Made by a program: the position numbers and the translations under genes. The notes beneath the pieces are model-generated. The model ran no database searches, was not told the DNA's origin, and saw nothing but the letters and a program-made list of their open reading frames with translations. A DNA stretch of 64,000 bases from Zancudomyces culisetae (taxonomy: Eukaryota; Kickxellomycota; Harpellomycetes; Harpellales; Legeriomycetaceae). Location: NCBI GenBank assembly GCA_001969505.1, contig LSSK01000042.1, forward strand, positions 1 through 64,000. The letters run 5' to 3'. Positions 1-10,614 of the stretch are shown in pieces (the first letter of the stretch is position 1; each line of letters begins with the position of its first letter).

Positions 1-221
1 TTTTGGTTCTTATCTTATCTTTTTAGAAAATAAACACATATACTAAGAGTTTGCAATATTTAGCCATTAGTAGATATTTTTAAGATCATTATAACGGATT
101 AAGTGAGCCCATTAATCGAAGCCACAAGTAGATTCTACGCCACTTATATCCCTAAAAACCAACATAACTATTAAATAAACGGATTTTCTATATAAATATA
201 CAAATTCGTTAACACGACACA

Positions 222-293
222 GGCTTGATGGTCTAGTGGTATGATTCTCGCTTTGGGTGCGAGAGGCCCCGGGTTCAATCCCCGGTCAAGCCC
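222..293 (+). tRNA. tRNA-Pro (anticodon TGG)
   Basis: Full cloverleaf without an intron. The acceptor arms GGCTTGA and TCAAGCC pair over seven bases. The anticodon stem CTCGC/GCGAG encloses the loop TTTGGGT, which puts TGG at positions 34-36. The T arm CCGGG-TTCAATC-CCCGG is perfect, and the D arm contains the GGTCTAGTGGTA A-box pattern. A TTTT run at about 301-304 can serve as the Pol III stop. The start and end include one discriminator base. Confidence 0.96.
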
Positions 294-2325
294 TGGATTA
301 TTTTAATTTTGTAATTTTTACGCTCTTTCTTACTAATTGTAGAATATCGCCTATATTCCATTTGCTAGCGAATTACTTGCGATTCTTATCGAATTAAACT
401 ACCAATGATAGCTAGCAGAATATTAGTAAAAATGAATTAAGATAGTAAAGTGAATAACAAACCGAATATAAGGATAGCGGACAACGAAAATAGCATCTTT
501 AGCTTTTCTTAACAGAATATACTTTACATATACGTATACATATATATTAATTACAGTTAGCACTTAATTCAATTAGTATAATTAGCGTTTTATTATTCTT
601 ATATATTAATAAAATATATAAAACATTCTAATACGGCAATCAAAACTAGTGAAGTGATCCGAGACCTGAGTAAAACTGACATAATCAGTGCTATACCAAA
701 CTTAGCCACCACAATAGCTAAAGCTATATCAAATCATTTATAACTATTACTACTATACATTTTCTGAATCGGTCCAGAAGTTGTTGTAATAATGATTAAT
801 ATTACATAATTTTTTTTCTATTTTCTCAGTTAACTTGATGACTTTATTAACCTTAGCTTTATTGTTTTTTTTACTTGTCCCGTGTGCAATATGTTCCGTT
901 TGGTCGTTTATGTGTTAACTACTTTATGATTAATTAATAATTTTTAACACGAGGTAAATCCTATGAATTATTACGTACTATATGTGTTCAACATTTATTT
1001 TAAAAAACGTATTGTGAATTAAGTTTAGTTATAAAGTGCTAGTTTTTGTCTTTTAGTCGACCTATCACGTTTATATTTCCATTTCGATGACTTTATATTT
1101 TCTAACCTAAACTTTTTTATCGTTTACCTCGCTTGTTCGCATTGTCAATTATACTTTGCGAATGAATCTTACTTGATATGTTAGTAATTAACTGTAGCAT
1201 TATTTAATATATATTATATATGACAATGTTTACTAAAATTTTTCAGATAAGAAAAACCGAGATTTGATATCATTTTTATGTCTGCTATAGCTGTCGATAT
1301 TAAAGTGAATATGTTTGCCGATTTTATGTTAATCTACTATTTTTTTCTAAAGCATATACATTGATATAGATACTAATTGCAAAGTATCACTGCTTTTCTC
1401 AGAGTAAAAAAATACCAAAGGTAAGTATATCTTGAAAGTCAGCCTATCGTTTCCGCTGTTTTATTTTCTATCGCATTATATAAACACTACTTTAAATGTC
1501 TTTCTAAGTTTTGATTCACTTTCCTCTATTAGTCGTTTATAGTCTTTTATGAATTGTAATTGAGTACTTGTAAAAATTATGTGACCGCTATACTACACTA
1601 GAAATATATTCATTAGTACTTAACTTGGCTCCAATTAGAGGAAAATCGATAACATTAATATTTCAATCTATATTGACAAAGTATGTAAAATGATTTTCAG
1701 CTTTTATTTTATGTATAGCTGTTTTATGACGGTAGATCTCATGTTATCTATTATTACATATTTTTTTTATGTTTTATTCGTTTTTTCTAACTACTACTTG
1801 TGTTTCTGGATGACGTGCGGAAACAATAAAATGTAATAAATACTTAATTCAAACTTTCAATCAACCAAAACTCAACATTATCAAAATTTATTATAACAAT
1901 TATTAATGAAATATTAATCGAATAATCGCTGAAAAAAATAACATATAAAAACAAATATAAATATATATTATTAATTCTTACATCAATTGTTAAATATAAC
2001 AAAAAATGAAAAAGTAGTTGAAAAATAACAAAGCTACAAGACGAGAACACATTAAAATTAGACTAAGGATAAAAAAGATTAAATATAATATCAGTAGTTA
2101 ATTGAGAGTAGTTTTATATATATAATACAAAGGAAGACTCACTAAAGGATTCCGTATCTCTTTTAATGGTTTTCATAAGCAAAGATAAATAAAGTAAAAG
2201 TTAGCAATCGTGTACAAAAGTTAAAGTTTCAAATATTAAAAGGTTTATTCGGATTAATTCTACGGATGGTTAATAAATACGAGTGTTAGCATAAATACAA
2301 AAACTTTTAAATTTTCACATTCAAC
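294..2325. other. gene-poor AT-rich spacer
   Basis: I see no convincing coding sequence here. The ORFs present (for example about 1844-2050 on the minus strand) are made of Ile/Tyr/Phe/Leu codons typical of random AT-rich DNA. There are short poly-T and poly-A runs but no clear tandem repeat and no second tRNA. Confidence 0.6.
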
Positions 2326-2541
2326 ATGTCAGGCTTCATGAGTAAACTCAGAACAGCATTGATCCAGGCCGCTAGAGATGAGGGCCGATACTCATCTGAT
2401 AGTGATCGTTCAGGTGCAACATCTATGGAAGTCGATCCTGAAGAATCACGCGACCCCTTTGCAGATATCATGGAACATGTGTTTTTACATATGGAGAACC
2501 CGACGAAGGATGATTTATCACCCAACTTCGTGATACAATAG
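2326..2541 (+). CDS. small hypothetical acidic protein (71 aa)
   Basis: An ATG-initiated ORF of 71 codons with a normal hydrophilic, mixed composition (Ser, Asp, Glu, Arg), unlike the Ile/Tyr-rich noise ORFs around it. It has local GC above its surroundings. The protein starts MSGFMSKLRT and has a Ser/Asp-rich middle. No family is recognised and no signal peptide or membrane segment is seen. An ORF of nearly the same length lies antisense to it (2307-2525); I prefer the plus strand because of its amino-acid composition. It could be one exon of a larger gene. Confidence 0.4.
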   Translation: MSGFMSKLRTALIQAARDEGRYSSDSDRSGATSMEVDPEESRDPFADIMEHVFLHMENPTKDDLSPNFVIQ

Positions 2542-2826
2542 CTTATCTTAATTGTTTATCGTTTGTTTTAGTGTTTATTATTTAATCTGTAGGTTATATA
2601 TTATACTTTTGCAATTCTAGAAATAGTGATATTAATATTAAGTATAACTTGTTACTTTTAGTACTTCAGAAAAGCAATTTAAATATTACAAATAATATAT
2701 TACCTTTTGCTGCTAAAACCAAAATCCTATTAATAGTATTTAATTACTTTTAACAACAGTTTCGGTATTTAACAATTTGTAGCTTGACCTTTTGTTTATT
2801 TTTTATAATAAAATAACATAATGACA

Positions 2827-3144
2827 TCAAGCGTATTTAATTAGCTCATCTATAACCAGGAATGTGTACACAATTGTAAGAGAAAATAGTATTAAAATTA
2901 ATAGAGTGCCTACAACAACCAGTATAGTACAGGTTAATTCGGAAACCAATCTTTTTCTCCTCACTTGAGGCTTAAGCTTCCTAGTGTCTATGTCTCGTCT
3001 GTACTCTGTTACATTTAAGTTTGAGTCTCTTAATTTATAACATTTGATAACTGATGGTGTTGGCTCTACAGTAGCTAGACCCAGATCAATGTGCTCATGA
3101 AGTAAACTGGTGTTATCTCGTTTATCGTTTGTTTCTGAATGCAT
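2827..3144 (-). CDS. small hypothetical single-pass membrane protein (105 aa)
   Basis: The ORF begins at an ATG at 3144; the longer reading to 3153 would need a TTG start. About 70 hydrophilic residues, ending in a basic stretch (KPQVRRKR), are followed by a long hydrophobic segment of about 28 residues near the C-terminus. The basic flank on the N-terminal side predicts a cytosolic N-terminus with a tail-anchor-like topology. It is not recognised. It shares orientation with the membrane protein at 3813-4571, about 670 bp upstream. It may be a complete small gene or the terminal exon of one. Confidence 0.45.
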   Translation of the reverse strand: MHSETNDKRDNTSLLHEHIDLGLATVEPTPSVIKCYKLRDSNLNVTEYRRDIDTRKLKPQVRRKRLVSELTCTILVVVGTLLILILFSLTIVYTFLVIDELIKYA

Positions 3145-3812
3145 TCTATACAATATCCTTGTATTTTCTTTACTGTTCGTGTTGATTACTTACAATGCGT
3201 ATATATATACTTTTTTCTTTTGAATTAACATTGATTACATCTAATATTTTGAGCTTCATTGATAATTTATTGTTATATATTAAATTGGAGGAATATAATT
3301 TAATTCAAAGCAGATATTTAATGTAAAAATAAAAAAATTTCCCCATCTTACTAAAATCGCAGTTCTGTTCAACTGAAACGGATAAAAGTTTTTTCACCCC
3401 CAAAAATTAGGGAAAATAACCGCAGAGAAATAAATAAATTCATTAAAACTTTCAATGTTGCTTATGAAAATGTTGTTACGAGATTATTTAACCTAACGGA
3501 ATTGTAATTATACCTTGGAGTGTTATCAAGAAAACAGATACCACTCCTCGATATAATATTAAATTAAACTGCTTTAAATCGTTTAATTATACAACACTCC
3601 CCAAAATTTCTTCAATGTTTGCTGCATTTACAATGAGAGATAATGAATTCTTTACTAATTATATCCTGGAAATATAACCTATTCGTAGATGCAAATTAAT
3701 CTATCAGAGGTTCCAGTTTCTCAGAATATAAATTACATATTTTTTGAAAAATTAAGTTAACAGTGTACTTTAACTTTAATGAAATATGTGTTTAAGCTCC
3801 GAATTGGTAAAG
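3145..3812. other. spacer
   Basis: AT-rich intergenic DNA between two minus-strand membrane-protein ORFs. I see no exon, RNA gene or repeat that I can support. Confidence 0.5.
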
Positions 3813-4571
3813 CTAATAAAAATAGCTAGAATCGAAATTAAAATCGATATTACTTAGCATGAATTTAGATCTAATAACTCCTGTAAATCTAAGGAAAGTC
3901 TTTGGGCTTGATTTTTTAAAATATTCGCTCAAGTAAAAGGACAGTGCATCAACTGGAAATACCGCCTCATCGTCGGTAAATGTGGTTACAAGTTCACAGT
4001 TTAGATAACCCTTAAATGTTGTACTACGTTTTTTAATTGTAAACCCATTTGGAATAGCAGCATCGCAGTACTTGTATAATTTTATATTGTTTTCATTGTC
4101 ATGTACAGAAACAATTGCAGTTATGTTGTTTATGTGTAAATCTACAAAGTTATAGTTGCTTATGGTAATCTCAAACGCCTTTTCCTGGATGTATACTTTG
4201 GTTTTTCCTGGTCCTCTTACAAGTCGTGCTCTACGAGGCTGCATACTCATTCCTTGGGTATCCCAGACTTTTCCATCAATCATGTAATTAATTCTTACGC
4301 CTGGCTTTCTAGGTAGCAAGAAAAAAAGCAACAAAAACATAATCACCATAAGGATAAAGCTCAGAGTGATTACATTTTTTCCTCGTGTTGATGTAAGGTA
4401 TCTCAAGGGACTGCTTTCTTCGGGAAATTTATGAGCAGCTACTATTCTTGACTCGTTTTCGACATTTTGGTGCTCTGAGGCTCCTGAAAGTATTGAAATC
4501 TGAGTTTCTTTCTCTAGTACTTGTGAAGCTAGGCTAGTATACGAATCGTTTCCGTTTTGTTTGTTCTCCAT
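3813..4571 (-). CDS. type II membrane protein with a LEA2-like extracytoplasmic domain (252 aa)
   Basis: An intact ATG-to-stop ORF. Residues 1-70 are hydrophilic and presumably cytosolic. A basic RGK flank precedes a strong transmembrane helix at about residues 68-87, ending LLLFFLLPRK. The remaining 165 residues alternate short beta-strand-like segments with Asn/Asp turns and contain N-linked glycosylation sequons such as NNIT. This layout (short cytosolic tail, one helix, beta-rich domain) resembles the LEA2/TMEM106-type superfamily found in many fungal vacuolar or cell-surface proteins. That is a fold-level guess from the pattern, not a recognised orthologue. No partner or substrate can be named. 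Confidence 0.7.
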   Translation of the reverse strand: MENKQNGNDSYTSLASQVLEKETQISILSGASEHQNVENESRIVAAHKFPEESSPLRYLTSTRGKNVITLSFILMVIMFLLLFFLLPRKPGVRINYMIDGKVWDTQGMSMQPRRARLVRGPGKTKVYIQEKAFEITISNYNFVDLHINNITAIVSVHDNENNIKLYKYCDAAIPNGFTIKKRSTTFKGYLNCELVTTFTDDEAVFPVDALSFYLSEYFKKSSPKTFLRFTGVIRSKFMLSNIDFNFDSSYFY

Positions 4572-5317
4572 TTTGTTGAATGTTTATATTTTCTATAATA
4601 AAGTTATTTCTTCTGTTCCTTTAACTGAATATCCTTAATTAATATTTTTTTCTGAAGGCAAAAAAGTATATTTAAATCAATAAACAACCATACTGATTCC
4701 AAGACAAACAATAGAAAAAATACTCATAAATGCTACATCTTGCTGATTTCGTAACATTATTCTACTATTAGTAGGAATTGTCGTTTCTAGTTCTTGTACA
4801 TGAAATTGACAGCGCATATTTAGTAAATGGTTACATCAACCTGCTCTATATTAATAAACACCTCTTTCCAAATTGATCCAATTTGGTTTTTCCATTTTTA
4901 TTTTTTATTCAAGTTTAATTATTCCGGAAATAAATGAAAAAATAACAGTGCAAAAAAAAAAGGAGGTAAAACTGAAAATCGAAATATCCCAAGAGGTCGC
5001 CAAACCAACGCAGCATCGATTGGATAATATATTGTTCCACAGCCTGCAGAAACGGGAAAAAAATTTCTACACCTAGATGATTATTCCAAAACCATAGAAA
5101 GATACCCAAAAAACAAAAGCGCTATATCGGAGTGGATCGGTGAATATTGGGTATTACTAGGTGCCATAGCATCAGCAAAATTACAAAGCACATAATAGAT
5201 ACGCACATAAACACTCGAGTTCGTTCTTTTGTTTTAGTACATTGGCTAAAAAATGATTGTTAAATTGAAAAGTACATTACATAATCTATTGTTGCCAAGG
5301 CACAATACATAGGCGAA
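4572..5317. other. spacer
   Basis: No supportable gene. The overlapping ORFs on both strands at about 4873-5109 are Ile/Phe/Lys-rich and lie in A-rich and T-rich tracts, so I treat them as chance. Confidence 0.5.
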
Positions 5318-8111
5318 CTAACCCCAACGTGATTTTTTTTTTACTGGGGTATTACAAGATAACTTTTCGTTAGGTAGATCGATACTAGACAAACCACTCG
5401 CCCCACCAGCTTGTGAAGATGCCTTAGTAAACCCAATAAAGCTGGATGAAAACGTTGGTGTTGATGTTGATGTTGACACAGGATTGGAGATGAGTGTGGC
5501 TCGGGGTTTATCAAAGATTGTTGGCGAAGCGCCCATCTGTTTTCCACCAAGACCTGATTTATCAGTTGGTAGTCTTGACTTTTCTAACAGCGGTGCTAAT
5601 ATTTTTGGATGCCCCATGCTATATCTACTGAATGATCTTTCATCTTCAAATCTGGGATCCTATTATCAAGTGGGATCGTTAACAGTCAGACAACAAAACG
5701 GAATAAGCAAACATAAGCGGTGGGAAAAAAGTTCTAAGAATAGGAAAACTACCTTTTGAGCTAACTGCAATAGGTCAGACGTCACAAGATGGCGAAGACC
5801 AACACTGTTGAGATGCTTAGTAAGTTTCGAGGCAAATCTAACGTCTCCAGGTTCGGATACTGAAAATAAAGTATAGGCCTCGCCTTTTTCGCCGGCTCTG
5901 CCAGTCCTTCCAACCCGATGAATATGCGATTCGACATCCCTGGCTACTTCATAGTTTATTACCGTTTTAACAGATTTAATATCTAGCCCTCTAGAAGCAA
6001 CATCTGTTGCCACAAGAATAGGGACTTTGAGGGTTTTGAAGGCATGAACTGTCGAGTCGCGCTCAGTTTGTAACATGTCTCCATGTAAAAATTTGCCTAA
6101 ACAATACACATTTATATATAGTTGTATATGAATGTAAGTGATGCGTTTGTAAACTATACTGATAAGCACTCCATTAGAGGCATCACTTTAATTGTAAAAA
6201 AAGTTGTTTGATTACATTCAAATCCAGATTTGCTAAGCTGATGTGCCAACATCTCGGCGCTATCTTTCTTGCATGTGAATATTAACAGACTTTTCTCTAT
6301 TTTTAATAAATATGTTGTACTGTTATATTTCTACATCCTATTATTACTTGGAAAGCAAGTTTTATCGAAACCATAAAGGAGCGCGGTTCTAATTACCCAT
6401 GATGAATTTAACAATGTTCTTGGAAAGCCAACTCCACTTATCCTCAGAGGATTCGAATATAACGAATGACTGTAGTATGTCGGAATTCATCTATTATCAT
6501 CACAACAACATGAACATTTTGTAAAGTATTCCATAACTATGCAAACCCACCCGAGCGAAAATTTTAATTATTAAAATATAAAAGCGCTACCTCTCCTAAA
6601 AGTCCAACATTTATTTTCGTGGGGGTTCTAGTGACATTTTTGGCAAAGATATCAATTTTTTTCGGGAATGTTGCACTGAACAACAGAGCTAGTGTTAATA
6701 GGTATACCATAATTAAATTACAAGAAACATAATACTAAAAAAATCTGAAAAATATATTAAAAAAAGAGACTTACTCTGTCTATCAGGTCTGATGTTATCG
6801 CAAATAGATACAACTTGTCTTTCTATAAAGTTAAAGAACTTCTCTCATCAGTATCGCATCAAGTCTTATACGATATACCAAGATAGAATAATTATATAAA
6901 CTCTTATTATTCCAACTAACCAAACCCCAGATTTAACATTCTGTCCGCCTCATCAATAACTAGGAAGCTGATATTTTCGAGTGTGATACTGCAATTATCT
7001 GACTCCAAAACATCTATAAACCTTCCTGGTGTAGCTATCAAAACCTGTGGTTTACTCGTTTGTATGTATCTTAGCTGTTCGTGCTTCGAAACACCACCAA
7101 ACACCACTGCAACTGATATTCCCATGGTCTTTGAATATCTTCTGGTCTCATTGTATATCTGAATTGAAAGTTCTCGTGTAGGGCTCAGTATTACAGATAT
7201 TGGGCCCGAATACACTCCAGTTTGTACCTCTATCTGGTTTTTCACATGTATTAACATAGGCCAAACGAATGATGCTGTTTTTCCGGATCCTGTTTTTGCT
7301 ATCCCAATAACATCTTTTCCCGAAAATATTATTGGTATTGCCTATAATATTTGGATTTAAATGGTTACCATTTTGCTAGTGCTTCTTTATAAAAGTGCTA
7401 TTTGACTCTAATATAGTATCGTACCTGTTTTTGGATATCTGTAGGATCTTTAAAGTCATATTTCTCAATGATTTTGTTTAGATTCTCGGGAAAGCCGAAA
7501 TGCTCAAACTTCAGACAAGGCTTAGTTTTGTCATTTTCGCTCACTGATATCCCTAGTTCTTTACGAATATTCCGTAATTCAAAACTTTTAACTTCATTGT
7601 GTTCGCTATATTCAAATTTTTTAATATTTCTATACTGGATCTTGCTGTGATCTACTTTTTTCATGGGCTCGATGTTTTTATTCGAAAACTGCTGAATCTC
7701 TTCAGGAACTTCCAGAACTTCTTTATCTTGGATCCACGTTTTTATTTCGCTGGCATCTTCCTTGTAGGTACCAAATTTATATCCCTTTTCATCCATTGCT
7801 CGAATATAGGTATCTACCATATCCTCTTCTTCTTCGTCCTCCCCCTCCTCTACCCCTTTTTGTTTTGCCTTCTCTGTATTATTTGGATTCCCCTGCACTT
7901 CCTTTTGCTCGTTCTGAAGTTGTGTCTCTATAACACTCATATATTCGTCTAAGGGATCAACTTCATCGATTTTTTTTATCTTTGGGTTTGCATCACCTGT
8001 GATATTTTCGTACTCATGGAAAGCTGCACTGGGCTGGATTTGCTTCCTAATCCCAAATCCCACACCCTGATTAGCTGGTTTGGCCTGTTGAGAAATCCTG
8101 TTTTTCTTCAT
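5318..8111 (-). CDS. DDX42: DEAD-box RNA helicase, DDX42/SF3b125 type (704 aa, 8 exons)
   Basis: Manual splicing gives eight minus-strand exons: 8111-7425, 7341-6921, 6822-6775, 6688-6591, 6490-6397, 6296-6216, 6096-5753, 5659-5318. All introns (83-119 nt) are GT-AG and every phase matches, giving 704 codons plus stop. Helicase motifs lie in order: Q-motif region TDIQKQ at the exon 1/2 join, AKTGSGKT (about 244-251), PTREL, TPGR, DEAD (about 359-362), SAT (about 390), HGDM (about 481), ARGLD-type SRGLD (about 511-515) and HRVGRTGRAG (about 536). The N-terminal DPLDEYM, the DHSKIQY segment, the HFGF element before the Q motif and VINYEVARD in domain 2 are hallmarks of DDX42, a U2 snRNP/SF3b-associated ATPase in nuclear pre-mRNA splicing. 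Saccharomyces lacks it. The C-terminus is a Ser/Thr/Pro-rich tail ending KKKSRWG. Confidence 0.93.
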
Positions 8112-8462
8112 TTTATTTCTGTGTAAAATCTTTTCTTACCCTTTACTCCCCAGTTTTCAAGAAATTCGATTGAACATGAACGTTTTAAAAGTCTTTTGTA
8201 AACCTTAGCTATTTTTTTGTTGGTTTTTTTTTTGTTTGATGATTATTTTTGCTCAAGTTGGATTGACCAGCATCTGAAAATTGTGTAATAAATAAAATAT
8301 AAACACAGCTTATAGAATCATGTATGGTAGCGCCAATAAAACCGAGATATAGTAGGAATAGTGCTAACACATGTGAAAATTTACATTTTACCACATAGTC
8401 TTATATATGCCTTTACAATCAATAACAGAATAGTACAAGGTAAAGCTTTCACTGTATTGCGA

Positions 8463-8970
8463 TGGATAAAGTCATAATCATGGATATTTTTGTAAGGCTA
8501 CCTTCAAACTCAGATCTATTACATAGTAACAATCTTGTATTTGCCAAATTTAGCTGTGTGAAGGAGCCTTCGGTTGTAGATATCACTATAACTACATGTT
8601 TTTAAAAAATGAATTCCAGGTTCATCATAGCATGAGTATCCACATGCTCAGGATATACCGACTTCAAAAGAATGTTCAGGTTCGGTCATTTGTACATATG
8701 ATTTATACCAACTCGTGTTTTGAGAAACCCATCACGTCCAGATCACCCTGTTTTAGTGGCATCCACATCTGCCAAAACCGCAACCCCATTCGTAGTTCTA
8801 TCTTTGCATGGCCTCGACTTAGTCTCTGCCAAATGACTGGTGAATTTTCAAAAAAAAAAATCCTCACGAATACATTTATATTAAAAACAATCTCGACTTC
8901 CAATTTTGCTGTGCTACTGGTGGCATGTTTAAAAACGCAGAGCAACTCGTTAAATTCGAAAATCAAAGAC
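8463..8970 (+). pseudogene. possible decayed exon(s) of an alpha/beta-hydrolase-like gene
   Basis: Local GC rises clearly above the flanks from about 8620 to 8850. In one plus frame (8705-8837) an open stretch runs between two TGA codons. It contains LVASTSAKTATPFVVLSLHG, which resembles the strand and LHG oxyanion turn of esterase/prolyl-oligopeptidase-like hydrolases. Upstream, in another frame, 8463-8606 is an ATG-started 47-codon ORF. No combination of GT-AG splices restores a long frame, and several TGA codons interrupt it. Either this is a remnant or the gene is too fragmented to read here. The identity is tentative. Confidence 0.2.
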
Positions 8971-9346
8971 CAAAGAGAAATAACTGTTTAGCGGTTATAA
9001 AGAAAATAGGCAAATAGAAAAGAAGATAATCCAAGCATATATGCTTAACAATGGGAGTGAAGTAGAAATTTATGTGACCATACATACAAAATACACAAAC
9101 GATGATATAGCCAAGGTCTATCCAAATACAAACTTTTTGAATAGCTAAAGCATATACTTGTAATATATATAAAATATATAATATATAATACACAATTTAT
9201 AGATGTGTATTGACTTTTATTCTATAATACTACATCCTAGGTGTGACAGTATACTCGCTTTTATGAAAAACTAGTAGAAGCAAATTACTTTACAGCTGAG
9301 GTAGAGGTTTTATTTTGTATTCCACTTTGGGGAGGTCTGGGTAAAT

Positions 9347-10614
9347 ATGATAATTTTTCAGTCGACCTTTTCGATTTATCTTGGCTTGCTTTCAATAATA
9401 TTTGAAGCAAGTACAACAATACCGTAAGTGTTTTAGTCATAATATCAACAAATATTCCACGATATCAATAACATTTAAAGCTAGTCTAATATTTTTTTTT
9501 GTTATGTTGGACACAAACTTGTGGTTACACACATTTTCATGCCTTCACATGCCTACTCACAGCTATATTTACAACTAACACTATTTATTTTTAGACAAAT
9601 ATTGAAGAACCACAAGAAAAAATCCACTGATTCGTTATCAGAGCCGATGCTCTGGATGTGGTTTGTGGGTGATATATTTAGTGTGCTAGGGTCCATATCT
9701 CAAGGAATTCTACCAACAGCTGTAAGTCAACTAGAAATGTCAACCTATATCTGAAAATAGAATATTAAATGGGTTTCCTCTAACATGTAGATTTTACTCT
9801 CAGTATATTGTGCGTTTTCCGATGTTGTAATAATATACCAATACTACAATTATCGTGCACGCCTGGACAAAACACAACATAAAGATATAAACGGCCAGCT
9901 TAGAAATGTCAAGGGGAAATTTGTAAGCTATGGTACTCTGGAATGCAATGGAAGCGCATCTGACATGCTCAATTTGCTTGATGAAAATGAACGATCAACC
10001 ACAAAAATTAAAGAAAAAAGGCTATCTAAAAAGGCCCTTTCGGTTTTCATTTTAATAACTATTATATTTATAGGTGCAACATATGTTGGGTGCATGTTTT
10101 CCAAGCTTGGGGTAGGTTTGAAATTTAAAAAAAGCCACGAATTTTATAACCAAACCATGTTAACTTTGTGTGTTTTGAACTATAAAAAAAATAGAAAAAG
10201 AGTGAGGAATTAGAAATATTGTTTTGGCCACAGCTTTTTGGCTATATGAGTGCTATTCTACATGGTAAGTATTGTTAGAGGGGTTTACATACACACATAT
10301 ACGTACACCAACTTGAGGTTTATTTTTTCATTATTATTTTTAGCTCTAATAGTATTGTTTTTTCTTGCAAAAACTGTTTAGTTGGTTCGCACATCCCTCA
10401 AATAATGCAGATACACAGGGATAAATCATGTTCTGGTTTATCTAAAACAATGTTTTTTTTCAGCTTGATCGGGAATACGCTGTACATACTGTCCTTCCTT
10501 TCGGCTTCAACAAACAAAAAAATGATTATAATATATTTACCATGGATTTTAGGAAGTGTATTAATATTGCCGTTTGATATAATTATATTATACCAGCTTG
10601 GGTTGTATGGTTGA
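9347..10614 (+). CDS. PQ-loop vacuolar/lysosomal amino-acid transporter, Ypq/PQLC2 type (275 aa, 5 exons)
   Basis: Exons 9347-9423, 9595-9721, 9791-10111, 10195-10264 and 10382-10614 join through GT-AG introns of 171, 69, 83 and 117 nt with matching phases. Two PQ-loop repeats are reconstituted. The first reads TIPQILKNHKKKSTDSL (P26-Q27, with the proline codon split by intron 1) followed by WFVGDIFSVLGS. The second reads SHIPQIMQIHRDKSCSGLS (P204-Q205) followed by SLIGNTLYILSF and LPWILGS. The hydrophilic loop between the repeats is about 60 residues long. Family members export cationic amino acids from the vacuole or lysosome, and the seven-helix arrangement fits. The first ATG at 9347 leaves 25 residues before PQ, as in yeast Ypq proteins; an extra upstream exon cannot be excluded. 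Confidence 0.88.

Noticed and set aside
8463-8850. TGA read as tryptophan (alternative genetic code)
   Set aside because: All firm genes in the window, for example NDUFB9, FIS1 and LC8, use standard decoding, and other genes end in TGA. Local decay explains the stops better.
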